A stretch of 35,298 nt of DNA, from NCBI GenBank assembly GCA_903923905.1, contig CAIXZH010000071.1, positions 1 through 35,298 of the forward strand. Reading direction: 5' to 3'. Origin of the DNA: an uncultured Bacteroidia bacterium. GTDB lineage: Bacteria > Bacteroidota > Bacteroidia > Bacteroidales > Prolixibacteraceae. Position 1 is the stretch's first letter; each line of letters begins with the position of its first letter. Both the position numbers and the translations under genes were made by a program. The notes below the pieces were generated by a model. It saw only the letters and a program-made list of their open reading frames with translations. It was not told the DNA's origin and did no database searches. This document shows positions 8,140-15,437 of this stretch, one piece after another.

Positions 8140-10125
8140 TCAGGGATAATACTTTACAAAGGCTTCCATCGCTTCATATTCAGCCATTCCAAGCTCATCG
8201 TATAATCTTGCTGTGGCACGGTTGCGCTGCTCAGCGCGCTCCCAGAACTCGCGGTCATCTTCTCCCATAAACATGGCGCCCTCTTTCTGTGATTGATGTC
8301 TAAGGATTGCTTCACGTTTTCTGGTAAGTTCGATGGGGCTGATTGGTACTGCCATTTCAATTTCGTCAGCTTCCCATTCTGCCCATGCTCCTCTGTAAAG
8401 CCAGACCCAGCAATTTTTCATCCATTCATCCTGTTTTACCTGTTCCAGAGCAATGAAAATTGCATCGAGGCAAACGCGGTGTGTTCCATGCGGATCCGCC
8501 AGGTCACCCGCTGCAAATATCTGATGCGGTTTTACCTCTTCAAGCAGTTCAATGATGATATTTACATCATTTTCACTGATGGGAAGTTTTAGTTTCAATC
8601 CTGATTCATAAAATGGGAGGTCCAGGAAATGGATGTTTTCTTCCGGGATTCCGAAGTAGCGTAATGCAGATCGTGCTTCCATTCTTCGAATTAAACTTTT
8701 AACTGTCTTAATATCAGGAATATCAATCATATTCTCTTTCTTATTCCTGATGAATGATAGAACTTTCTGTTTCTGTTCGACTGCCTTTTGATTGTTGGCG
8801 TCGTAATAATCGATATAATGGTAATGAAAATCGAGAAACCGGGTTACATACTCGTCCGATACGGCATAATTTCCGGATACCTGATAGGCGACATGGACAT
8901 CATGACCTTGTTCTACAAGCCTGAGCAGCGTGCCACCCATTGAAATTACATCATCGTCGGGATGAGGACTGAAGATAACAATCCGTTTCCGGGCTGGTTC
9001 TGCACGTTCAGGCCTGAAAGTGTCTTCGATTCCGGGTTTACCGCCCGGCCAACCGGTAATCGTATGCTGTAAGTCGTTAAATACTTTGATGTTTAATTTG
9101 TATTGTGCGCCGGCAATTGCCAAAAGATCACTCAAACCATTGTCGTTGTAGTCTTTGCCGGTGAGCTTTAAAATCGGCTTTTTAGTCTGGCCACAGAGCC
9201 ATAGAACTGCTTTCCGGACTAACCGGTCATCAGTCCAGTCAAGACTATCGAGCAACCACGGGGTTTTGACCCTTTTAAGCTGGGCCGAAGCACTGCTGTC
9301 GAGAATGAATTTGGCATTATAATGATATTGAAGGAATGACGCTGGAATTAGACTGTCAGGGTCTTCTTCAACAGCTTTTTGAATAACCTTTGCCTTGTAC
9401 TCACCAAAGGCCGTTAAGATAATCTTTTTCGCGCTTAATATGGTGTCTATTCCAATGGTTATTGCTCTGCGGGGGACATTCCCGATTCCCTGAAACTGAT
9501 TGGCATCCTCCTGGCGTGTTACCGTGTCAAGCGTGATGATCCTTGTCCGGGTATTACGTCCCGAACCTGGCTCATTGAACCCAATATGCCCGGTACGTCC
9601 GATACCAAGCAAAATCAGATCAAAACCACCGGCGGACTCAATTTTTTTCTCGTATTCACGGCAATAGTCGTGGACCGTTTCCAAAATTATTGTTCCGTCC
9701 GGGATATGGACATTTTCGGTCAGAATGTCAATATGATTAAACAAATGGGTCCGCATATACTGATGGTAACTCTGAAACGAATGGGAGGAGATGGGATAAT
9801 ATTCGTCGATATTAAAAGTTATCACATTTTTAAAACTTAGCTCCTCTTCGCGATGACGCCTGACCAATTCACTGTATATGCCAATCTGAGTCGATCCTGT
9901 TGCCAGACCTATCACACACATCTTCCCATCCTTTTGCTTTTCTATAATCAATTCTGCGATTTCGGTGGCAACTGCGATCGAAGCCTCTGAGCTTTCAGAA
10001 TAGATATAAGTTGGAATTTTTTCATATTTCGTTAACATATCCCGGTGTGTAAGATTGGTAGGGAGATATGAGGTGTAGTTGTCGAAAATCGGGTTGTTGC
10101 TTTGTAATTTGACTGATAGATCCAT
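8140..10125 (-). CDS. nagB: Glucosamine-6-phosphate deaminase (NagB) fused to a LmbE/PIG-L deacetylase-like domain
   Basis: A protein of 661 residues with no export signal, so cytoplasmic. Residues about 45-290 are NagB-like: GLATGSTQIGIYSELV (73-88), FNIDEYYP (104-111) and GIGRTGHIGFNEPGSG (174-189). NagB turns glucosamine-6-phosphate into fructose-6-phosphate and ammonia. Residues about 380-640 are LmbE/PIG-L-like, with FSPHPDDDVISMGGTL (385-400) and later DPHGTHR, which supply the expected zinc ligands; this superfamily removes N-acetyl groups from sugars. The two-domain form of about 660 residues is one I know from Bacteroidota. Oddity: the catalytic Asp of E. coli NagB (D141, in NDGH) is Thr here (GRTGH, T178), while the His and Glu that follow are kept. 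The neighbouring glycosidases suggest use of amino sugars. Dual deacetylase and deaminase action is inference. Confidence 0.93.
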   Translation of the reverse strand: MDLSVKLQSNNPIFDNYTSYLPTNLTHRDMLTKYEKIPTYIYSESSEASIAVATEIAELIIEKQKDGKMCVIGLATGSTQIGIYSELVRRHREEELSFKNVITFNIDEYYPISSHSFQSYHQYMRTHLFNHIDILTENVHIPDGTIILETVHDYCREYEKKIESAGGFDLILLGIGRTGHIGFNEPGSGRNTRTRIITLDTVTRQEDANQFQGIGNVPRRAITIGIDTILSAKKIILTAFGEYKAKVIQKAVEEDPDSLIPASFLQYHYNAKFILDSSASAQLKRVKTPWLLDSLDWTDDRLVRKAVLWLCGQTKKPILKLTGKDYNDNGLSDLLAIAGAQYKLNIKVFNDLQHTITGWPGGKPGIEDTFRPERAEPARKRIVIFSPHPDDDVISMGGTLLRLVEQGHDVHVAYQVSGNYAVSDEYVTRFLDFHYHYIDYYDANNQKAVEQKQKVLSFIRNKKENMIDIPDIKTVKSLIRRMEARSALRYFGIPEENIHFLDLPFYESGLKLKLPISENDVNIIIELLEEVKPHQIFAAGDLADPHGTHRVCLDAIFIALEQVKQDEWMKNCWVWLYRGAWAEWEADEIEMAVPISPIELTRKREAILRHQSQKEGAMFMGEDDREFWERAEQRNRATARLYDELGMAEYEAMEAFVKYYP

Positions 10126-10198
10126 AAATTACCTGATTTATATTGATAATAAAGATAATAAATTAATTTATTGATGTTGCGAAACTAATAAAAATACT

Positions 10199-10828
10199 TT
10201 AATTAAACTCACCTGATTTATACCTTCGAATGATATGTTCAATCATTATATTTTCGTTTGGGTCATAATTTGAATTCAGATTTGCCCCTGCCATAAAAGC
10301 CAGGGATTGCCAAACTAATGCGTTGAATCCTCCACGATAAGACTTTATCAGTTCATAGGGAGTCTTCCCTGTTTCGCGGTGAATCAGTTTTAACAGCAAC
10401 CGGCCCTGATGCGAATTGAGCGTTTTTAGCGAATCGATATAGGTTTTGTAGATATATTTCTGGTACCATTTGATATAAACTTTTCTTTTTGCCTGATCAG
10501 TACTATTGCTTTCGAATTCAGTATTGACAATTTTCAATTCGCTGCTAACGAACAGCGCAAGAGGATAGGTTTTCATTAGATCCACCTCAAGTTGACTATA
10601 TTTTTTCTTCTCTTTATTGCTTTTAAAGGGAAAAGGGCCGATCATTTCGATGATGCCCAGATTCACATGGAGAATACTGTCATGGGAAGGAAAGACAAAT
10701 CCCTTGAAAGTCCCTTCGGCCTTGGCAGCTTTTAAGTCGATTTGTGTTTCTTGATTCCTGATCTGGGCATAAATCGGAAAATTCCAGGTCATTATATTGA
10801 GTACTATCAGAAACGTAGTTTTAATCAT
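10199..10828 (-). CDS. DUF4294 domain-containing protein
   Basis: A 209-residue protein with an N-terminal hydrophobic signal (FLIVLNIMTWNFPIYAQ), so probably periplasmic. The C-terminal half matches the Bacteroidota family DUF4294 as I remember it: TLNSHQGRLLLKLIHRETG, then PYELIKSYRGGFNALVWQSL and a YDPNEN segment. A YPLALFVSSELK stretch in the middle corresponds to the family's conserved Tyr-Pro region. No catalytic motif is evident and the function is unknown. It begins 33 nt after the GH3 stop and ends 73 nt before the NagB-LmbE start, all on the same strand, so it is probably co-transcribed with them. The family is widespread and not tied to glycan loci, so this position may be incidental. 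Confidence 0.82.
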   Translation of the reverse strand: MIKTTFLIVLNIMTWNFPIYAQIRNQETQIDLKAAKAEGTFKGFVFPSHDSILHVNLGIIEMIGPFPFKSNKEKKKYSQLEVDLMKTYPLALFVSSELKIVNTEFESNSTDQAKRKVYIKWYQKYIYKTYIDSLKTLNSHQGRLLLKLIHRETGKTPYELIKSYRGGFNALVWQSLAFMAGANLNSNYDPNENIMIEHIIRRYKSGEFN

Positions 10829-10861
10829 AGTTTTATATTATGACCTACGATATTTCAATTT

Positions 10862-13483
10862 CTATGGTATTTCTATTGTATTACCCGTCAGCTGAATTGT
10901 TTTTTGTACCGAATTTTTATCAGTGACTTTGCCATCAATTGCGATTTCAAAGGTGCCGGATTCAACCAATTGCCGGGCATCGGAATCGGTTATTGCGAAA
11001 TCTTCGGGATTAAGTGAAAAGGTTACTGATTGTTGTTCCCCTTCCTTTAAATAGACTCGCTTGAACCCTTTCAGTGCGACTTGAGGTACGATCCATTTAG
11101 TCGTCTTATTCGAGAGATAGAGCTGAACAACCTCCTCACCATCCATCTTCCCCGTATTATTGATATCAACGCTGACTGTTATGGGGAAATGAGTTTCATT
11201 AATTTTTATAGTTTCAGTTGTTTTGAGGTTACTGTATTCAAAAGTTGTATAGCTTAGTCCATAACCAAATGGATATAATGGGGTTCCCTTAAAATAGCGG
11301 TAAGTTCGTCCCTGCATATCATAATTGGAAAATTCAGGAATATCCTTTTCTGATTTGTAAAAAGTCACAGGTAATCTTCCTGAAGGATTGATTTCACCAA
11401 ATAGTAGTCGGGTCAATGCCGTTCCGGTTGCTTCCCCGGGATAGAAAGCCTGGACAATTGCCGGCAGGTTCTGATCCTCCCAGTTCAAAGCTACGGCACT
11501 GCCGCTAAAGTTGACACAGATAATTGGTTTGCCTGTTTTATACAGATCTTTGAGTAAATCCTCCTGGATTTTTGGAAGATTAATATGGGTGCGATCACCG
11601 TGTGAAAATCCATCAATTTCCAGTGGCATCTCTTCTCCTTCAAGCTCGGCAGAGATACCTCCACAGAAAATGACCACGTCCGATTTGGCCGCATCATCCA
11701 GTGCCTCCTGATGGTAGTCTCGTGAAGTTTCTGTCCATGAAAGTGTGGCTGATGGCTCTACGATGTTTGCATAAGACGATTTTGCGATCCTAAGTTCAGC
11801 CATGATTTCATATTTCTTCCCCTTTACCAGATCAACCGGTGTTGTCCCGACAACTTTATGGTCGATTGACACCCTTAAATTCCCTCCAAACTGGTAGGCT
11901 CCCGAACGGTCGGGGATCAGGATTCCGCTCCAGCGAACTGAGAATTGGTCTTCCAGAAGAGCGTTAATTGGCGACTTCATCCAGTAAAAATCAATTTTTG
12001 AATCAATCTGTACTTTTTTGGGTGATCCTTCAAATTTCGGATTGGCAAAATATTCCCCTTTTAATCCCTTGGCTATTCTTCCATTTTCGTTGTGAAACAG
12101 ATTCCTGGCATCAATAATTTCTGGGTCGCTGTAGACGCCCGGAACAATCGGACAACCGGGTGAATATAACACATGGTTCGTTCCAAGCTTATCGCGCAAT
12201 GCCTTAAGCGGGGTTATTGGGCGGATGGGCTGGCCATTATAATTGCCGATCAGTATGGCAAAGTTGTTGGCATTGGGTCCGATCAGTGCAATTTTATTCA
12301 CTCTTTTGAGCGGAAGAATTCCGTTGTTTTTAAGCAGCACGAGCGATTTTTCAGCGGCTTCCTGTGTGATTTTCAGGTTCTTCTCCGATCCAACTGCCGA
12401 GTAGGGCATTTTTGACCAGGGAACTTGTTCATCCGGATCAAACATACCGAGCAGGAATCTTGCCCGGTATAATCTCTTAATTGAGGTATTAATATCACTT
12501 TCATTCACTATTCCGACCCGGATTGCCGAATCCAGATTGCTGACCAGAAAACTTCTGCTCTCTTCACAATTAATGTCGGTTCCTGTAGATAAAGACCAGC
12601 CCCATGCCCTGGTTGAGTTTGGAGTGGTATGGTGACCAATTTTTGTAAAGAAATCGGAGATTGCACCACAATCGGAGACTACATATCCTGTAAATCCGAA
12701 ACGCTTCCGAAGAATAGAGCTCAATAAAATGTCGTTGCCACAGCAGGGTTTGTCCCGGAAACGGTTATAGGCACACATGACCGATTGAACATTGGCGTCT
12801 TTGACCACTGCTTTGAATGCCGGGAGATAGGTGTCATAAAGATCTCGGTCATTGACATAGACATTGTCAACATGGCGTGAGAATTCCGGTCCGCTGTGGA
12901 CTGCATAGTGTTTGGCTGTTGCAACAGTTTTCAGGTATTTTGGGTTGTTGCCCTGAAGTCCTTTGACAAAGTTAACAGCCATCCGTCCGGTCAGGTAGGG
13001 ATCTTCACCATAGGTTTCCTGACCGCGTCCCCAGCGCGGATCCCTGAAAATATTGATGTTGGGCGTCCAAAAGGTGAGGCCTGTATAGATACTGCGCACA
13101 TTGTTGGAGACAAAGTAGTTATGTTTAGCCCTTGCCTCATCACTGATAGCATCTGCAACCCGAAACATCAGGTCCTGATCGAAAGTAGCTGACAGTCCAA
13201 TGGCCTGAGGAAAGACAGTAGCCTTTCCTGCTCTTGCCACACCATGCAGGCATTCATTCCACCAGTTGTATGCAGGAATTCCGAGTCTGTCAATCGGTGC
13301 TGCCTCATTAAAAAGTTGAGTTACTTTCTCCTGTAAAGTCATCCTCGACACGAGGTCTTCAACTCTTTCGTCTATGGTTAATTGGGTGTTATTGTACGGC
13401 AATGCTACCGGTTGTTGACCAAAGGCCATTCGTGGAGTTAGAAAGACTGATAATCCTGCCAACAATAGCACTTGTGCTCTCAT
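10862..13483 (-). CDS. Glycoside hydrolase family 3 beta-glucosidase/beta-xylosidase with PA14 insert, exported
   Basis: An 873-residue protein with a signal peptide (VLLLAGLSVFLTPRMAFGQ). The (beta/alpha)8-like domain includes YNWWNECLHGVARAG (72-86), FRDPRWGRGQETYGEDPYL, KHYAVHSGPE and CCGND; the nucleophile candidate is D271 in GYVVSDCGAIS. The second alpha/beta domain starts near 370. It is split by a PA14-like beta domain at about 470-590 (GLKGEYFANPKFEG, then FSVRWSG) and then carries the acid/base region SAELEGEEM (611-619). A fibronectin type III-like domain closes the protein at about 775-860. The WNECLHGV and CCGN motifs resemble the xylosidase/arabinofuranosidase branch, and PA14-bearing members are known from xylan degraders, but a beta-glucosidase role is equally possible. 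A good promoter match lies about 130 nt upstream. Confidence 0.93.
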   Translation of the reverse strand: MRAQVLLLAGLSVFLTPRMAFGQQPVALPYNNTQLTIDERVEDLVSRMTLQEKVTQLFNEAAPIDRLGIPAYNWWNECLHGVARAGKATVFPQAIGLSATFDQDLMFRVADAISDEARAKHNYFVSNNVRSIYTGLTFWTPNINIFRDPRWGRGQETYGEDPYLTGRMAVNFVKGLQGNNPKYLKTVATAKHYAVHSGPEFSRHVDNVYVNDRDLYDTYLPAFKAVVKDANVQSVMCAYNRFRDKPCCGNDILLSSILRKRFGFTGYVVSDCGAISDFFTKIGHHTTPNSTRAWGWSLSTGTDINCEESRSFLVSNLDSAIRVGIVNESDINTSIKRLYRARFLLGMFDPDEQVPWSKMPYSAVGSEKNLKITQEAAEKSLVLLKNNGILPLKRVNKIALIGPNANNFAILIGNYNGQPIRPITPLKALRDKLGTNHVLYSPGCPIVPGVYSDPEIIDARNLFHNENGRIAKGLKGEYFANPKFEGSPKKVQIDSKIDFYWMKSPINALLEDQFSVRWSGILIPDRSGAYQFGGNLRVSIDHKVVGTTPVDLVKGKKYEIMAELRIAKSSYANIVEPSATLSWTETSRDYHQEALDDAAKSDVVIFCGGISAELEGEEMPLEIDGFSHGDRTHINLPKIQEDLLKDLYKTGKPIICVNFSGSAVALNWEDQNLPAIVQAFYPGEATGTALTRLLFGEINPSGRLPVTFYKSEKDIPEFSNYDMQGRTYRYFKGTPLYPFGYGLSYTTFEYSNLKTTETIKINETHFPITVSVDINNTGKMDGEEVVQLYLSNKTTKWIVPQVALKGFKRVYLKEGEQQSVTFSLNPEDFAITDSDARQLVESGTFEIAIDGKVTDKNSVQKTIQLTGNTIEIP

Positions 13484-13611
13484 ATTATTTTATTTGATTG
13501 GATGATATTGTTTTTCTGACTTTTAGTAAGTCTGCATTTCAGAGTTTATATTCTGCACTTTGGCGATACACTGTTTAAATTGGTACTCCATTAAGGGGCC
13601 AATAATCGGTG

Positions 13612-13642
13612 CAAACCTACCGAACAATATCCGGATTGCAAA
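13612..13642 (-). promoter_or_regulatory. Bacteroidota-type promoter for the GH3 gene
   Basis: On the minus strand TTTG (13639-13642) is followed after 19 nt by TAGGTTTG (13612-13619). This matches the Bacteroidota consensus TTTG, about 19-21 nt, TAnnTTTG. Transcription would begin near 13605 and leave a leader of about 120 nt before the GH3 ATG. The match is by eye; no start site was measured. Confidence 0.6.
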
Positions 13643-13690
13643 GACACACCCCGACAATTTGGATAAATTTGGATAAAAAAAAGGATTGTA

Positions 13691-14013
13691 TTCTGCAATA
13701 ATATAACCGATAGGCGGTAATGAGCTGATGGTGTGCATTTCTACAATCGTTTAACCACTACGCGGTAATGTGGGAGGTGGGATTGTTTTCTACAATAATT
13801 AAACCGCTACGTGGTAAATGGGCTGCATGGGTGCATATAATAACCGCCACGCGGTAAAGTGACATTCCATCGAATTTTTTAGCGACAAATTGATATTCGA
13901 TCTATTAGCCCGCAGGGCTTAAACTATTGTAGATAAAGATTGTCCCATGAAAGGATACCTCGTAGCCGTTAGACAATTTTCATCGCAATAATTAAACTGC
14001 ACCGCGGTAACGG
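13691..14013. repeat. Cluster of seven REP-like palindromic units in mixed orientation
   Basis: The 600-nt gap between the GH3 start and the SMP-30 stop holds short palindromes of the form ACCGC-NNN-GCGGT, each usually preceded by a TCTACAATAATT-like flank. Cores are at 13704-13720, 13751-13768, 13800-13818, 13841-13857, 13905-13922, 13956-13971 and 13993-14010. The units at 13905 and 13956 are inverted: their flank reads ACTATTGTAGA or GACAATTTT on the + strand. The core arms vary between units. The fourth (ACCGC/GCGGT) and fifth (GCCC/GGGC) are perfect, while the sixth is degenerate. No protein gene is supported here; the remainder of the gap holds the GH3 promoter and nothing else I recognise. 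Confidence 0.8.
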
Positions 14014-14083
14014 GCAATCAGGCATTCCTGAATAACTTTACCAGGGCAAATTATTAATAGTCTACAGTCTAACAGCCTCTACT

Positions 14084-15040
14084 CTACCTCGCTCCCCGGA
14101 CATTCATTCGCAACCCATAAACTGATTTTACCGCGGTAATAAAAAGCAAATGATGATCTTTCCCTCCAAAACAGACATTGGTAGTCCAACTCTCCTTGGT
14201 TGGAATTTTTACCACCAGCTCACCTTTTGAATTGAAAATCGTCACACCACTGCCGGTCATGTAGATATTTCCCTGATTGTCGATGGTCATTCCATCAGAA
14301 CCCTGTTCGGTAAATAGTTTCTTGTCGCTTAGGCTCCCATCTTTGTTAATCGTATAAAGCCAGGTTTTATTTGCTTTAATATCTGCAATATATAAATATT
14401 TTCCGTCAGGAGTGCCTACGATCCCATTGGGTTTTTGAAGATCACCAGCCACTTTGATCAGTTTTGAAGCACCAGGGGCCAGATAATAGACGTTTTCACC
14501 ATCCATTTCAGAGTTCTGATGATCCCACCAGCTGCGTTTATAAAAGGGATCAGTGATATAAATTCCATCATCCGGTGCAATCCAGAGATCATTGGGTCCG
14601 TTCAGATGGTACCCCTCATAATCTTTGACTAAAACGGTTACCTTTCCGGCAGGTGTTATCGACCAGAGTTCATTTTTCTCATCCGAACATGTGACAAGAT
14701 TCCCCTTATGGTCAAAATGCATTCCGTTGGCTCTCCCGAAATTTTCGCCAAACAATGACAATTTGTTCTCTGTTGACCACTTCATAATTCGGTTGTTTGG
14801 CTGGTCGCTGAAGAAGATATTACCCTCCCTGTCGCTTGTCGGCCCTTCGGTGAACTGAAAATCACCAGCCAGTTTCTCTGGTTTTGTTCCCTGAACAAAC
14901 AACTCCTTCTTTTTGGTTTTGGACATACCTGATTGGGAATGATAAAAGAACATAAAAATTATTAGTGCAATTCTGCCGGTCAGACACCAAAACGTTGAAG
15001 TGGTAGAGCTTTTTGGTAAAACAAAGGAGTTAGATCTCAT
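14084..15040 (-). CDS. SMP-30/gluconolactonase/LRE family protein
   Basis: A 318-residue six-bladed beta-propeller protein. Family landmarks in order: FQFTEGPTSD with metal ligand candidate E65, GRANGMHFD, HLNGPNDLWIAPDDGIYITDP (the GPND Asn at 150), QKPNGI (N205 candidate ligand) and GSDGMTID (D249 candidate ligand), ending with VYGLRMNVRGAR, a usual family terminus. Relatives open sugar lactones or act on related esters with a divalent metal. The N-terminus has a hydrophobic stretch (IALIIFMFFYHS, about 24-35) that could be a signal or anchor preceded by an unusually long polar segment. An internal Met at residue 39 would give a leaderless protein, so the start is uncertain. It is the most upstream gene of the minus-strand glycan run, but the GH3 gene downstream has its own promoter. 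Confidence 0.88.
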   Translation of the reverse strand: MRSNSFVLPKSSTTSTFWCLTGRIALIIFMFFYHSQSGMSKTKKKELFVQGTKPEKLAGDFQFTEGPTSDREGNIFFSDQPNNRIMKWSTENKLSLFGENFGRANGMHFDHKGNLVTCSDEKNELWSITPAGKVTVLVKDYEGYHLNGPNDLWIAPDDGIYITDPFYKRSWWDHQNSEMDGENVYYLAPGASKLIKVAGDLQKPNGIVGTPDGKYLYIADIKANKTWLYTINKDGSLSDKKLFTEQGSDGMTIDNQGNIYMTGSGVTIFNSKGELVVKIPTKESWTTNVCFGGKDHHLLFITAVKSVYGLRMNVRGAR

Positions 15041-15064
15041 CTTTTATATTTAGTTTGATTCAAA

Positions 15065-15098
15065 GTTGCCAATAATTATTCAATATTTTATAACTTTG
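15065..15098 (+). promoter_or_regulatory. Possible promoter for the small Lys/Glu-rich ORF
   Basis: GTTG at 15065-15068 is followed after 22 nt by TAACTTTG (15091-15098), a full match to the TAnnTTTG element. Transcription would start near 15105, about 47 nt before the ATG at 15152. It lies in the 397-nt gap between the SMP-30 and helicase starts; the spacer is slightly longer than usual. Confidence 0.45.
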
Positions 15099-15151
15099 AT
15101 CAGTGAAATTAATTTTGAATTTATTGGGTTTTAACTATAAAAATCGCTGCT

Positions 15152-15259
15152 ATGAGTAAAGAGAAAAGTCCAACGAAGGATAAAAATAAGAAAGAACCGG
15201 AAAAGAACCTCAAAGAAAAACGGGCAGAGAAAAAGGCAAAACGGGAAGGAAAGAGGTAG
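15152..15259 (+). CDS. Small Lys/Glu-rich hypothetical protein (35 residues)
   Basis: ATG at 15152 to TAG at 15257-15259 encodes 35 residues that are almost entirely Lys, Glu, Arg, Asn and Ala, beginning MSKEKSPTKDKNKKEPEK and ending in a basic run. It has no hydrophobic core, so it is probably disordered or a single charged helix that could contact nucleic acid or ribosomes; this is inference. It is supported by a promoter-like site 54 nt upstream and by my recollection of similar tiny charged proteins in Bacteroidota. The opposite strand is also open over this stretch, but that frame gives only a low-complexity Phe/Leu/Ser peptide. Base composition here is purine-rich, so a chance ORF cannot be excluded. 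Confidence 0.5.
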   Translation: MSKEKSPTKDKNKKEPEKNLKEKRAEKKAKREGKR

Positions 15260-15380
15260 AACGGAAGGGTGAATAGCCGAAGAAGGATGAAAAGGGAAGG
15301 TGAATCAGTGAACTTCAATTTTAGAGCTTTCCTCCTTTATCTGCAATATTTTGTCTGATATTCTGATTATTACTTCAATA

Positions 15381-15414
15381 TTGTTCGTCATATGCCGGAA
15401 TCGGTGTACCTTTG
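15381..15414 (+). promoter_or_regulatory. Possible promoter for the RNA helicase gene
   Basis: TTG at 15381-15383 and TACCTTTG at 15407-15414 (full TAnnTTTG match) are separated by 23 nt, a little longer than usual. The predicted start near 15421 leaves a leader of about 17 nt before the GTG start codon. Nothing else recognisable lies between 15259 and 15438. Confidence 0.5.
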
Positions 15415-15437
15415 TCGCATATTAAAACCGGACAAAG

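Noticed and set aside
13523-13738. 71-codon frame on the minus strand in the GH3 upstream gap
   Set aside because: It runs through the predicted GH3 promoter and a palindrome unit, starts inside repeat sequence and has no recognisable protein features.
14129-14142. TTACCGCGGTAA-like palindrome near the SMP-30 gene end as an eighth repeat unit
   Set aside because: It lies within codons for the conserved C-terminal ITAVKS segment and lacks the TCTACAA-type flank, so it is probably coincidence.
15121-15318. 65-codon minus-strand frame rich in Phe, Leu and Ser
   Set aside because: It is the antisense of the purine-rich small Lys/Glu ORF; the low-complexity hydrophobic peptide is what such a strand would give by chance.
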